Assembly: GCF_013359905.1 (NCBI RefSeq) | Contig: NZ_JABMCC010000118.1 | Location: 930,001 to 994,000, forward strand | DNA length: 64,000 bases | Source: Paenibacillus taichungensis | Lineage (GTDB): Bacteria; Bacillota; Bacilli; Paenibacillales; Paenibacillaceae | Direction of reading: 5' to 3' | Part shown: positions 1-8,949 of the stretch, one piece after another | Layout of the letters: every line of letters begins with the position of its first letter | How positions within the stretch are numbered: position 1 is the stretch's first letter | Notes under the pieces: generated by a model | Seen by the model: only the letters and a program-made list of their open reading frames with translations | Told to the model about the DNA's origin: nothing | Database searches by the model: none | Made by a program: the position numbers and the translations under genes

Positions 1-532
1 CATCTTTAAGTACATCTTCATCCCATTCCGATACACGCAGCACACCTTCGGTTACATCCACAACTACAACACGCGCTCCCGCCGCAATGGGACGATGTTC
101 AAAGCTGGATGCCGTGTGCACCGTATTACCGGCAGCAATCTTGATCATGACTTCACCAAAACCTTTTTCCGGTACCGGAATGGTGATTTCTCCAATTTTC
201 CCGGAGAGCTCTTTCATGGAAAACGCAATGGAAACGTCACTGTTACGCATCGGCTTGATATATGCAAAGAATACCAGCATGGCTGCAGCAATACCTATAA
301 GCAGGGATAGTATCAGTGCCGAAATTGCACTTATCGAGCTATAACGTGTCAGCATAATACCGGCTCCGCCAAAGGTGGTTATAGAACCAGCCAGCACAAC
401 AGGTTTGAAAAAATCAAGGCCTGGCAATTCAAAGGCCCCGTCCAGCAAGCCATCAATCAAGTCACCTAGCACAAGGCTGACGACTGCAAATATGGCTCCT
501 CCGATTAGACACCCCCAATAGATTGACTCCAT
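1..532 (-). CDS. NfeD-like membrane protein (YuaF type), cut by window edge
   Basis: Read directly on the minus strand: the frame opens at 532 (ATG, preceded by a GAGGAGG-type site about 10 nt upstream) and stays open to base 1, giving 177 visible residues. The N-terminal half is hydrophobic, with about three membrane segments (roughly residues 5-25, 44-62 and 66-92). The C-terminal part is a soluble beta-rich segment containing GKIGEITIPVPEKGFGEV, which fits the OB-fold of NfeD proteins. In B. subtilis, YuaF is about 174 residues and is encoded next to the flotillin floT, where it takes part in membrane microdomain organisation. By analogy a flotillin gene may lie just outside the window to the left (inference). 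The stop codon is not in the window, but by family length little is missing. Confidence 0.7.
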   Translation of the reverse strand, partial: MESIYWGCLIGGAIFAVVSLVLGDLIDGLLDGAFELPGLDFFKPVVLAGSITTFGGAGIMLTRYSSISAISALILSLLIGIAAAMLVFFAYIKPMRNSDVSIAFSMKELSGKIGEITIPVPEKGFGEVMIKIAAGNTVHTASSFEHRPIAAGARVVVVDVTEGVLRVSEWDEDVLKD

Positions 533-714
533 TCCCTGTTCCTCCTCTCTTCTGCCGCAATTCCATCCAACTGGGCATTCCTCATGTAAATAAATACGTA
601 GCAAGGTGCCGTTATGTTTCAAAATATTTCCTCATTTGTATCCTAGACCCGATAATGGTTATTCTCACAGTAATATGGTCCAGTTCCTGGAACATTCTCC
701 AATTCGCTCTTATT

Positions 715-758
715 CACAACAAAAAACCGCAAATCCCCGTTAAGGAGACGTGCGGTTT
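715..758 (-). terminator. Intrinsic terminator of the alcohol dehydrogenase gene
   Basis: Arms AAACCGCA (724-731) and TGCGGTTT (751-758) form an 8-bp stem. On the minus strand the stem is followed by a T-run (TTTTTTGTTG). It starts 34 nt after the stop codon at 792. Confidence 0.75.
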
Positions 759-791
759 CAGATCATATTATTGTGTTTTTATGTTTTATAT

Positions 792-1955
792 TTACAGAGA
801 AGCCTTGTAGATGGATACAACATCTTCACGTTGCAATTTTTTGAAGTTACCAAATGGGCCGAAGAGCATGGCTTTGTCAGCCATCACTTCGATTTGGCTG
901 TCATCGATATCATAATCAGCCAGACGGTTAGGCGCACCAATGGATGTCCAGAATTTGCTCAACGCATCAATGCCTTCTTCAGCAATCTGTTTGTCCGATT
1001 TACCTTCAGGATTAACTTCGAACACATTGATCGCCAGACGTTTGAAACGATCCACATTTACGTCCACATTATGCTTCATCCAATGCGGGAACAGAATCGC
1101 GAGCCCTCCGCCATGCGGAATATCATACACTGCGGATACCGCGTGTTCAATATTGTGAGTAGCCCAGTCACCAGCGAGACCCATGTTCAGTACGCCGTTC
1201 AATGCCATCGTTCCGCAGTACAGAATCGTTTCACGCAGTTCATAGTTCTCCAGGTCTTCAACCAGACGAGGCGCTGCATCCATAACTGTGCGCAGAATCG
1301 TCTCACAGAATCCGAGTTGGACCGGTGTGTTGGCATCCAGATGGAAGTAATGCTCCAGTACGTGGGACATCATATCAACCATGCCATAAACCGTCTGGTC
1401 CAAAGGAACGGTATATGTATTTACCGGATCAAGGATCGAGAACGCAGGGAACGAATACGCACTGCCCCAGCCCAACTTCTCCTGTGTATCCTGATTCGTG
1501 ATAACCGAACCGGAGTTCATTTCCGAACCAGTTGCAGCCATTGTCAGCACGGTACCGAGCGGAAGAGCATCTTGTGCAACGGCTTTGCGCTGAGCAAAGT
1601 CCCACATGTCGCCGTCATACTTGGCACCTACGGCAATTGCTTTTGCACAATCCAGTACACTGCCGCCGCCTACAGCGAGGATCAGGTCGATGTTGTTCGT
1701 TTTGCAGAGGTCTACACCTTTGTGCACCGTCGAGAGACGTGGGTTCGGTTCTACACCAGCCAGCTCCGTAACTTCAGCTCCTACTTCCTTCAGCAAACCG
1801 ATCACCTGATCGTACAAACCGCTGCGTTTGATACTGCCGCCACCATATACAAGCAGAACCCGTTTGCCGTATTTCGGTACTTCAGTTTTCAGTGCTTCCA
1901 GCTGACCTTTACCGAAAATCAATCGGGTTGGATTATAAAATTGAAAAGATCTCAT
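792..1955 (-). CDS. Iron-containing alcohol dehydrogenase (YugJ/BdhA-like)
   Basis: 387 residues, the usual length for group III iron-dependent alcohol dehydrogenases of the butanol-dehydrogenase type, which reduce aldehydes to alcohols with NAD(P)H in the cytoplasm. Visible hallmarks are the nucleotide-binding stretch ILAVGGGSVLDCAKAIAVG (about residues 92-110) and a metal-site region MVDMMSHVLEHYF (about 190-203), followed by NIEHAVSA and PHGGGLAILFPHW, which supply further histidine ligands. The start at 1955 has GGAGG about 8 nt upstream. A near-consensus promoter lies at 2001-2029 and a terminator at 715-758, so it is probably a monocistronic unit. The true substrate cannot be read from the sequence. 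Confidence 0.9.
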   Translation of the reverse strand: MRSFQFYNPTRLIFGKGQLEALKTEVPKYGKRVLLVYGGGSIKRSGLYDQVIGLLKEVGAEVTELAGVEPNPRLSTVHKGVDLCKTNNIDLILAVGGGSVLDCAKAIAVGAKYDGDMWDFAQRKAVAQDALPLGTVLTMAATGSEMNSGSVITNQDTQEKLGWGSAYSFPAFSILDPVNTYTVPLDQTVYGMVDMMSHVLEHYFHLDANTPVQLGFCETILRTVMDAAPRLVEDLENYELRETILYCGTMALNGVLNMGLAGDWATHNIEHAVSAVYDIPHGGGLAILFPHWMKHNVDVNVDRFKRLAINVFEVNPEGKSDKQIAEEGIDALSKFWTSIGAPNRLADYDIDDSQIEVMADKAMLFGPFGNFKKLQREDVVSIYKASL

Positions 1956-2000
1956 ATCTATGTCGCCTCCAATGGAGATTCATATTTTAGTGCAACTCCC

Positions 2001-2029
2001 ATTATAGTACCCCGATTATACAAAAACAA
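2001..2029 (-). promoter_or_regulatory. Sigma-A type promoter for the alcohol dehydrogenase gene
   Basis: On the minus strand TTGTTT (-35, 2024-2029) and TATAAT (-10, 2001-2006) are separated by exactly 17 nt. The -10 box lies 45 nt ahead of the start codon at 1955. Confidence 0.6.
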
Positions 2030-2046
2030 ATCGATAGTCACTCACT

Positions 2047-2634
2047 TTATAGCAACCCGTTGATTTGCAAGTGTGCACGGAACATTTCACTGGTTGAAGG
2101 CAGGCTTTCCTTATCCACCCATGTCTCAGACGACCATAATCCCGCTTGTTTAAACGCTCGTGGACAATGAATGAAGCATTCTTCCACATCCACAATGACA
2201 GCTGCCCCAATGGTTTTACCGCTCCAGCCCATACTCGCGATAAATTCTTCATCCTTGGTAATGGACGCTGTACCATTAATGCGCAGCACTTCATTCAGAC
2301 CCGGAATCAGAAAGATCATGCCAACTCCTGGGTTGGACAAAATGTTTAATAACGAGTCAATTCGGCGATTGCCTGGACGTTCAGGATAGACAAGCCGATA
2401 CGGATCTATTACTTTTACAAATCCTGCTCCATCTCCCCTGGGAGATGCGTCACTCTTTCCTTCGCGATCGGAAGTGGAGAGGAAAAATAAAGGAGACAGC
2501 GATATAAAATTTTGAACATGTGAATCTACAAATGAAATTGCCTTGTTACGTACATGTTCGTGAGGTTCACCCACCATATTTTGCAATTCCTCGGCATCGG
2601 TAACCAATGGTAAATTCAAAGCCTTTTTTTTCAT
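2047..2634 (-). CDS. Pyridoxamine 5'-phosphate oxidase family FMN-binding protein
   Basis: 195 residues, similar to the MSMEG_1061 type of PPOX-fold proteins. The core shows FLSTSDREGKSDASPRGD (about 51-68), then RLVYPERPGNRRIDSLLNIL and VGMIFLIPGLNEVLRINGTA, the pattern that binds FMN in this split-barrel fold. Family members are flavin reductases or oxidases of poorly known substrates, so no vitamin B6 role should be assumed. The ATG at 2634 follows AAGGGGATACGAA. The upstream side holds no gene until galT, so it seems to be a single-gene unit. No strong terminator was seen between it and the next gene on its strand. Confidence 0.8.
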   Translation of the reverse strand: MKKKALNLPLVTDAEELQNMVGEPHEHVRNKAISFVDSHVQNFISLSPLFFLSTSDREGKSDASPRGDGAGFVKVIDPYRLVYPERPGNRRIDSLLNILSNPGVGMIFLIPGLNEVLRINGTASITKDEEFIASMGWSGKTIGAAVIVDVEECFIHCPRAFKQAGLWSSETWVDKESLPSTSEMFRAHLQINGLL

Positions 2635-2780
2635 TTTCGTATCCCCTTTTTTATAAAATGATAAGGAGCACCCATGACTTCTTTTCTTCTAAACATTATA
2701 CATGTGTACATCGTAAAGAAGTATTTTTCCGTTTCATTTTATCCCTCTGTCCGAATATGCTGCCATATGGATTATTAAAC

Positions 2781-2821
2781 AAACCAAAACACCAGCCCTT
2801 GTATGACTGGTGTTTTGGTTT
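2781..2821 (-). terminator. Terminator of the gal operon
   Basis: A 15-bp perfect stem, AAACCAAAACACCAG (2781-2795) with CTGGTGTTTTGGTTT (2807-2821), lies 15 nt beyond the galT stop. The T-rich part is mostly inside the stem arm, so the hairpin may work in both directions. Confidence 0.7.
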
Positions 2822-2835
2822 CTTGTAACAGATGT

Positions 2836-4434
2836 TTATTCAGTGTATCCCATGCTGGTCACGAAACGTCGGAAGGCTTGACGTCCTGCCTCATCATATT
2901 TGTACACACCTGCATGCTCCAGAATCTCCGCGAATTTCAAGCCCACTTCCTGTTGCACAAGCGCTACGGCTTGCTCCTTGTTCAGGTTGGGACCGAAACG
3001 TTCGATCAGTTCTTCTGCCCAACCCAGATGTTTGTTTAACACATGTTCGGAATCTTTGGCTTCCTCGGCAAGCTTGCGATCTCCAGCGAGAATATCCGCG
3101 ATGCTGTCCAGCTCTTCTTTCAAACGACCTGGCAGGATTGCAAGCCCCATCACTTCGATGAGTCCAATGTTCTCCTTTTTCAGATGATGCATTTCACGGT
3201 GCGGGTGGAAAATCCCTTCGGGATGTTCATCATTCGTACGATTGTTTCGCAGAACAAGGTCCATCTCGTATCCTCCGTCCGCACTGCGACGTACGATTGG
3301 GGTAACCGTATTATGTGGAACCTGCTCTCCGTCCACCTCACTAAATGCCTGAATCTCGACCGTAGAATCACTGTACACCTTCCACGCTTCATAAACAGCG
3401 TTCCCCGCTTCGAGCAACTCAGCCGGATCCTGTGATGCCAGTCGCAATACGGACATTGGCCATTTCACAAGACTAAGCGTAAGTCCCGGTGAACCAGCGT
3501 GGCGGAATACCGCCTCTGGCTTCGCATTTTGAATGGCAAAGGTATGACGCCCACCCTGGAAGTGGTCATGAGTCAGGATGGAGCCGCCAACGATGGGCAG
3601 ATCGGCATTGGAACCAATAAAGTAATGCGGATACTCCCCCACGAAAGCCAGCAGCCTGCGCAGCGTATCTTTGGTTAATTTCATCGGCACATGATCGTGA
3701 TGGAAAATAATGCAGTGCTCGTTGTAGTACACGTATGGCGAGTATTGGAAGAACCAAGGTTCGCTGTTCAATTCCAATGGAATGACACGCAGGTTTTGAC
3801 GGGCCGGGTGGTTGACCCGACCGGCATAGCCCACATTTTCACGACAGAGTTGGCATTTCGGATATACCGGAGGCGGAAGCAGCTTGGCCATCGCAATTTC
3901 CTTCGGACTTTTCTCCGGCTTGGAGAGGTTGATCGTAATCTCCATGTCTCCATAAGCTGTATCCTGTGTCCAATACACATTCTTGGAGATGCGGTCCATC
4001 CGAATGTAATTGGAATGAATCGAAAGCTCATAAAATTGGGAGGTAGCCGCCTCGATGCCTTCAGTCTGCTCTGTATGACGGAATGCGCGTACCACCTCGG
4101 ATGGACGGGCCATCAATTGACCCATAATTTTCGCATCGAGCAAATCGCGGTACGTATCCGTATTTTCAGGTATAAGTCCAATCTCAAATCCATAATCAAT
4201 CAGCGTATCCAGCAATGTTTGGGGTCCATCTAGCACCATCTCGTTTAATACTCCAGCATACGGCTCGGAGAACCCAAACTGTTCCAGTAGTAGATTACGG
4301 CTGTAATCCCGATCCGCTTCTTCAATCAATTTGTTCTGCAAGGCAAATGCTACCAGACGTTCAATAGCATGCAGTGCTTCCTGCTGCTCCGGTGTCCGCT
4401 CTGTGGCGCCTGCTGCAATATGAGTCTGTGACAT
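2836..4434 (-). CDS. galT: UDP-glucose--hexose-1-phosphate uridylyltransferase (GalT, type 2)
   Basis: 532 residues, the length of the large Firmicute (type 2) GalT rather than the roughly 350-residue E. coli form. It exchanges UMP between UDP-glucose and galactose-1-phosphate in the Leloir pathway. Visible signatures are CQLCRENVGYAGR (about 197-209), the histidine-rich segment IIFHHDHVPMKLT, and VGGSILTHDHFQGGRH (about 282-297), the conserved catalytic region of this family. It is the last gene of galK-galE-galT, only 15 nt after galE, and the operon ends at the hairpin 2781-2821. The ATG at 4434 follows AGGAGGCGAACATCG. Confidence 0.95.
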   Translation of the reverse strand: MSQTHIAAGATERTPEQQEALHAIERLVAFALQNKLIEEADRDYSRNLLLEQFGFSEPYAGVLNEMVLDGPQTLLDTLIDYGFEIGLIPENTDTYRDLLDAKIMGQLMARPSEVVRAFRHTEQTEGIEAATSQFYELSIHSNYIRMDRISKNVYWTQDTAYGDMEITINLSKPEKSPKEIAMAKLLPPPVYPKCQLCRENVGYAGRVNHPARQNLRVIPLELNSEPWFFQYSPYVYYNEHCIIFHHDHVPMKLTKDTLRRLLAFVGEYPHYFIGSNADLPIVGGSILTHDHFQGGRHTFAIQNAKPEAVFRHAGSPGLTLSLVKWPMSVLRLASQDPAELLEAGNAVYEAWKVYSDSTVEIQAFSEVDGEQVPHNTVTPIVRRSADGGYEMDLVLRNNRTNDEHPEGIFHPHREMHHLKKENIGLIEVMGLAILPGRLKEELDSIADILAGDRKLAEEAKDSEHVLNKHLGWAEELIERFGPNLNKEQAVALVQQEVGLKFAEILEHAGVYKYDEAGRQAFRRFVTSMGYTE

Positions 4435-4449
4435 ATCGATGTTCGCCTC

Positions 4450-5439
4450 CTAGTTTTTTCCGTAGCCGTCAGGGTGGGACTGATGCCAGCTCCATGCACT
4501 TTGAATGACATCTTCAAGATTCGTCCATTTCGGATTCCAGCCCAGTACGGATCTTGCTTTGGCAGACGAAGCCACCAGTACAGCTGGATCACCCGCACGA
4601 CGTGGTTCCTGTACAACCGGAATATCCAGTCCGGTTACTTTCTTGGCCGTCTCAATAACCTGTTTAACAGAGAAACCTTGACCGTTGCCCAGGTTGAACA
4701 CGTTGCTGTTCTCTCCTTTACGGAGATAGTCTACGGCCCGCAGATGCGCATCCGCCAGATCACTTACGTGGATGTAATCACGTACACAGGTTCCGTCTTC
4801 GGTCGCATAGTCATCACCGAACACGGCGATGTGTGGACGTTGTTTCAATGCCGTTTGCAGTACGAGTGGAATAAGGTGGCTCTCCGGCTGGTGATCTTCA
4901 CCGATTTTGCCGCTATCATGGGCTCCGGCAGCATTGAAGTAACGAAGGGAGACGTATTTGATTTCCTGTACTTTATCGAACCAGGACATCATGCGCTCCA
5001 TCATCAACTTGGTTTCACCATAAACATTCGTAGGCTCTGTGCGGTCGCTCTCTTCAATTGGCACTTTCTCCGGCTCGCCATAAGTAGCAGCCGTGGAGGA
5101 GAAGACGATGCGACGTACATTCGCTGCATTCATCGCTTCCAGCAGGCACAATGTGCCAAACACGTTGTTGTCATAGTATTTCACAGGATCTTTCATACTC
5201 TCGCCAACCAGTGAGTTCGCTGCAAAGTGGATGACTGCATCAATGGAGTTCTCAGCGAACAGCTTCGCCAGAAGTTCCTTGTCACGCAGATCACCTTTAT
5301 ACAATTTTCCGCCCAACAGAGCTTCACGATGCCCTGTCTGCAAGTTATCCAGTACAACTACCTCTTCGCCACGCTCCAACAAAGCCGCTACCGTATGAGA
5401 ACCAATATATCCTGCTCCACCTGTCACCAAAATTGCCAT
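4450..5439 (-). CDS. galE: UDP-glucose 4-epimerase
   Basis: 329 residues, standard for GalE, an NAD-dependent short-chain dehydrogenase/epimerase that interconverts UDP-galactose and UDP-glucose. The N-terminal Rossmann motif is VTGGAGYIGSHT (residues 5-16). The serine region is FSSTAATYGEP and the YxxxK pair lies in NVYGETK (about 144-150). The start is 1 nt downstream of the galK stop, and AAGGAGGCGAAGTAAG overlaps the end of galK, which suggests translational coupling. The product supplies UDP-galactose for surface polysaccharides as well as galactose catabolism. Confidence 0.96.
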   Translation of the reverse strand: MAILVTGGAGYIGSHTVAALLERGEEVVVLDNLQTGHREALLGGKLYKGDLRDKELLAKLFAENSIDAVIHFAANSLVGESMKDPVKYYDNNVFGTLCLLEAMNAANVRRIVFSSTAATYGEPEKVPIEESDRTEPTNVYGETKLMMERMMSWFDKVQEIKYVSLRYFNAAGAHDSGKIGEDHQPESHLIPLVLQTALKQRPHIAVFGDDYATEDGTCVRDYIHVSDLADAHLRAVDYLRKGENSNVFNLGNGQGFSVKQVIETAKKVTGLDIPVVQEPRRAGDPAVLVASSAKARSVLGWNPKWTNLEDVIQSAWSWHQSHPDGYGKN

Positions 5440-5440
5440 C

Positions 5441-6622
5441 TTACTTCGCCTCCTTCAATTCTTTAACGCCGTCGCCTACTCCGCATACATAGAAATCGCC
5501 TTTGAGACTAGTACGTGCTTCATATGCCGCTCCAACTTCGCTTACAAAACGCTCTACATCGTCCTCATGCACAAGGGAAACTGTGCAGCCTCCGAATCCT
5601 GCTCCGGTCATGCGTGCACCCAGAGTGCCTGGAATTCGTTGAGCTTCTTCAACCATCACGTCCAGCTCTTCGCAACTCACTTCATATAGATAACGAAGCG
5701 ATTCATGAGAAGCATTCATCAGCTTGCCGAAGGTTTCCAGATCGTTATCACGCAGTGCATCCACCGATGCAAGTACACGTGCATTCTCTTCCACGACGTG
5801 CTGGGCACGCTGTCTTACCTTCTCATCCTTGATATGATCCTGCAGTGTAACGAATTGTTCAGGTGTAAGTTGCGCCAGATAGTTCAGTGCAGGCAATTGT
5901 TCTTTTAAAATGGCAAGTGCCTGCTCACATTGGGAGCGACGTTCGTTATAAGCCGAGTCTACCAACCCCCGACGTTTGTTCGTGTTACCAATGACCAGCT
6001 TGTAGGCGCCGGTACGGAATGGCACTTTTTCATATTCAAGGGTGTCACACATCAGCAGGATCGCATGATCCTCTGCTCCATTAGCTACAGCGAACTGATC
6101 CATGATGCCACAGTTGACGCCAACGAATTCGTTCTCTGCCTTTTGGGACAGCAGCGCCAGTTGAACCGTATCAATATCCTTAACACCTTCAAGTGACTGG
6201 ATGGCATACCCAGTAAGTACCTCCAGCGATGCGGAAGAGGAAAGTCCTGCGCCGTTCGGAATTTCTCCATGATAGAGGAAGTCATACCCTTTGGTTACTT
6301 TTACGCCTTTGCCTTGCAGTTCAACCATGACGCCTACCGGGTAATCCGTCCATTCACCTGTTTTCTCTTTGCCAATGGAGGACGTATCCAGCGTTCCTTC
6401 ATAGGACATATTCGTGGAAGCCAACTGCAACTTGTTGTCCTCACGCTCACGGATAATCAAAGTGGTACCGAATTCAAGCGCTGCCGGAAGCACGTACCCC
6501 CCGTTATAGTCAATGTGCTCACCGATCAGATTCACCCGCCCAGGGGCATGGAATACACGGATGTCCGCTCCACTCTCTCCGTACTTGTCAATAAACTTTT
6601 GTTTCAATTCATTTATGTTCAT
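5441..6622 (-). CDS. galK: Galactokinase
   Basis: 393 residues when started at the ATG at 6622; a longer in-frame extension to 6790 runs through the promoter and lacks a good ribosome binding site. It phosphorylates galactose to galactose-1-phosphate using ATP (GHMP kinase family). Visible motifs are the galactokinase signature GRVNLIGEHIDYNGG (about 28-42), PNGAGLSSSASLEV (about 118-131) and the C-terminal ARMTGAGFGGC. It is the first gene of the gal operon, transcribed from the promoter at 6666-6694 and divergent from an AraC regulator, so induction by galactose through that regulator is the likely control (inference). Confidence 0.96.
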   Translation of the reverse strand: MNINELKQKFIDKYGESGADIRVFHAPGRVNLIGEHIDYNGGYVLPAALEFGTTLIIREREDNKLQLASTNMSYEGTLDTSSIGKEKTGEWTDYPVGVMVELQGKGVKVTKGYDFLYHGEIPNGAGLSSSASLEVLTGYAIQSLEGVKDIDTVQLALLSQKAENEFVGVNCGIMDQFAVANGAEDHAILLMCDTLEYEKVPFRTGAYKLVIGNTNKRRGLVDSAYNERRSQCEQALAILKEQLPALNYLAQLTPEQFVTLQDHIKDEKVRQRAQHVVEENARVLASVDALRDNDLETFGKLMNASHESLRYLYEVSCEELDVMVEEAQRIPGTLGARMTGAGFGGCTVSLVHEDDVERFVSEVGAAYEARTSLKGDFYVCGVGDGVKELKEAK

Positions 6623-6665
6623 TGCTGCTGCACCCCATCTCAATGTTGTTGGTTTTCTTAATGTT

Positions 6666-6694
6666 ATTATACAAGAAGGCGGTTCCTCTTGAAA
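6666..6694 (-). promoter_or_regulatory. Promoter of galKET
   Basis: Minus strand: TATAAT (6666-6671) and a poor -35 TTTCAA (6689-6694) with 17-nt spacing, 44 nt ahead of galK. A perfect -10 with a weak -35 is typical of activator-dependent promoters, which fits the divergent AraC gene (inference). Confidence 0.6.
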
Positions 6695-6778
6695 TGCAAC
6701 CATGTGTGTTCCATATGGATAAATGTGACCTTTCGACGTATAATGAATGGAACATCCAGGAAGGAAAGGAATGTCATC

Positions 6779-7753
6779 ATGACTGAACAACGTAAGGAAG
6801 CTTCAAAAACGGGTGCAACGGGGGATCCGATAAAACAAATTCCGGAAACCTCTGGCAAAAGTGGAGCACTCAGCTACTCGGTTGCCTCCAATCCTGTTTA
6901 TTATGAAAAGGGGGCATTGCATGTCCTTTTTGCAGGCGCAAGCCAGACCCTTCCCGGTCACGCCCTTGGCCCGAAGCTATACGATTATTATCTATTGCAC
7001 TATGTAGAAAAAGGAGCCGGTACGTTCCGTACTGAACTACATACCTACGATCTATCCGCAGGAGACTGTTTTCTCATTCAACCGGGACAGCTTGTAAGCT
7101 ATCAATCCCATGCACGACATCCCTGGCAATACCGCTGGATGGCCTTTACCGGCAGCCAGGCTGCCAAGCATATAGAGGAAGCAGGTTTCCGTCCTGAGAA
7201 ATCCGTCTTTCATGCCGGTCCTTCCTGTGGTATTTCCGATTGGTTATCCGTGATGCAGACGGCTTTTGCCGAGCGGAAAGAAAGCTCTCATTTTACATCA
7301 TTGGGTACGTTATATATGATTCTAGCCGAGGCACAAAATCACCTTTCTCAGGGTCAAACCTTAATACCAGGAGAATCCTCGATACGACGAACTGTAAAAC
7401 AGATGATTCAATACATGTCTACCCAATATGCCTACCCTGTCTCGATTGAGCAAATGTCAGCCAGTCTTGGCTATAATCGTGCATACCTGTCCCGCATTTT
7501 CAAACAGGAAACCGGACTATCACCAGTTACCTACCTGCTTAAACTGAGAATCGATAAATCGCGTCAGCTGCTGCGGGAACGCCCGGATCTGTCCATCGAA
7601 CAGGTATCCGCCTCCGTGGGCTTGCCAGATGCGCTGTATTTCTCCAAACAGTTCAAACGATTCCACGGGGAAGCCCCTAGTCTGTACCGGGAAAACATCC
7701 TTAACAGGTCCTTGCATCAAGCGACACGCCAAGTACCACCGAACCAGCGGTAA
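6779..7753 (+). CDS. AraC family transcriptional regulator, probable regulator of gal operon
   Basis: 324 residues from the ATG at 6779, which has AGGAAAGGAA just upstream. A longer frame from 6689 would overlap the promoter region. The N-terminal half is a cupin-like sensor (HYVEKGAGTFRTELHTY and GDCFLIQPGQLVSYQSH, about 75-112). The C-terminal 100 residues are a double HTH of AraC type, with MSASLGYNRAYLSRIFKQ as the first helix-turn-helix and VGLPDALYFSKQFKR as the second. It is transcribed away from galKET across a 156-nt gap, the usual layout of a dedicated sugar regulator. The effector is presumably galactose or a derivative (inference). A shared terminator follows at 7809-7848. Confidence 0.9.
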   Translation: MTEQRKEASKTGATGDPIKQIPETSGKSGALSYSVASNPVYYEKGALHVLFAGASQTLPGHALGPKLYDYYLLHYVEKGAGTFRTELHTYDLSAGDCFLIQPGQLVSYQSHARHPWQYRWMAFTGSQAAKHIEEAGFRPEKSVFHAGPSCGISDWLSVMQTAFAERKESSHFTSLGTLYMILAEAQNHLSQGQTLIPGESSIRRTVKQMIQYMSTQYAYPVSIEQMSASLGYNRAYLSRIFKQETGLSPVTYLLKLRIDKSRQLLRERPDLSIEQVSASVGLPDALYFSKQFKRFHGEAPSLYRENILNRSLHQATRQVPPNQR

Positions 7754-7808
7754 CCCTGTAATCAAAAGTAGGATCTCCTATCCCATAGGTCTGCATAATA
7801 AGGAACAA

Positions 7809-7848
7809 AAAAGGTGCATCCCGCCATTATGGCTAAGATGCACCTTTT
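7809..7848. terminator. Bidirectional terminator between AraC and aldo-keto reductase genes
   Basis: A perfect 12-bp stem AAAAGGTGCATC (7809-7820) / GATGCACCTTTT (7837-7848), with an A-tract on one side and a T-tract on the other, lies between two converging genes. Confidence 0.85.
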
Positions 7849-7853
7849 GAACT

Positions 7854-8861
7854 TTATTTATGATCCGGTTCCGGACGGAGAATCGATTCAATGCGCTCCA
7901 ATTCCTCTGAGGAGAATTCCAACTGGCTGAGAGCAGCCACATTCTCTTCAATCTGCGAAGGACGACTTGCACCAATCAGTGCAGAAGTTACCTTGCCATC
8001 ACGCAATACCCAGGCCAGAGCAAATTGGGCCAGACTCTGACCACGCGATGCTGCAATCTGGTTCAGAGCACGCACTTTGCGCAATGTCTCTGGCGAGATG
8101 TTGTTTTCATTCAAGAATACAGACGGGCCCTTGGCACGTGAATCTTCTGGAATGCCATTCAGATATTTATTGGTGAGCACGCCTTGTGCCAATGGACAAA
8201 AAGCGATGCTGCCTGTTCCATACTCATCAAGTACATCCTGTAGGCCATCCTCAATCCAGCGATCCAGCATGGAATATTTGGGTTGATGAATCAACAGAGG
8301 AGTACCCAGGCCTTTGAGAATCTCGGCCGCCTGCTTCGTCTGTTCTGCAGGATAGTTGGAGATGCCGACATACAATGCTTTGCCGGAACGAACAATATGG
8401 TCCAGCGCCATCATCGTTTCTTCCAGAGGTGTTTCGGGGTCATAACGATGAGAATAAAAGATGTCTACGTAATCGAGACCCATGCGCTTCAAGCTCTGAT
8501 TGAGACTGGAAACCAGGTTTTTACGAGAACCCCACTCACCGTAAGGTCCAGGCCACATATAGTAACCGGCTTTGGTCGAGATGACGAGTTCATCTCGATA
8601 TGGCTTCAGATCCTGTGCCAATACCTGACCGAATAACTGCTCTGCTGAACCTGCCGGGGGACCATAATTGTTGGCAAGATCAAAATGCGTAATGCCCAGA
8701 TCAAACGAACGGGTGATCATATTACGGCCGTTCTCCGCATTATTAATGCCACCAAAATTATGCCATAACCCAAGTGAAATCGCTGGCAGTTTCAAACCTG
8801 AACGTCCAACGCGGTTGTATTTCATTGTTTCGTAGCGTGCATCGCTGGCTACGTAGACCAT
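7854..8861 (-). CDS. Aldo-keto reductase (YghZ / L-glyceraldehyde-3-phosphate reductase type)
   Basis: 335 residues from the second of two adjacent ATGs (8861 or 8864), preceded by GAAGGGATTC. Family members are NADPH-dependent reductases; the YghZ group reduces glyceraldehyde-3-phosphate and methylglyoxal and is often described as a Kv-beta-like reductase. Motifs seen are LPAISLGLWHNFGG near the start, the catalytic tyrosine in FDLANNYGPPAG (about 58-69), the catalytic lysine in VISTKAGYYMWPGPYG, the SHRYDPETP segment, and the NADP site SALIGASRPSQIEEN near the C-terminus. It sits downstream of the sirtuin gene with an 88-nt gap. The physiological substrate is unknown. Confidence 0.88.
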   Translation of the reverse strand: MVYVASDARYETMKYNRVGRSGLKLPAISLGLWHNFGGINNAENGRNMITRSFDLGITHFDLANNYGPPAGSAEQLFGQVLAQDLKPYRDELVISTKAGYYMWPGPYGEWGSRKNLVSSLNQSLKRMGLDYVDIFYSHRYDPETPLEETMMALDHIVRSGKALYVGISNYPAEQTKQAAEILKGLGTPLLIHQPKYSMLDRWIEDGLQDVLDEYGTGSIAFCPLAQGVLTNKYLNGIPEDSRAKGPSVFLNENNISPETLRKVRALNQIAASRGQSLAQFALAWVLRDGKVTSALIGASRPSQIEENVAALSQLEFSSEELERIESILRPEPDHK

Positions 8862-8949
8862 CATGAATCCCTTCTTTCCCCAGGTTCCGCCTCTAGTACC
8901 CGGTCCGTATGCCGGAGAATGCGGTTATTCGGACATTGTTGACTTACGT

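Noticed and set aside
750..2063. 437-codon plus-strand ORF
   Set aside because: Exact antisense of the alcohol dehydrogenase gene; Cys/His/Arg-rich shadow translation, no ribosome binding site.
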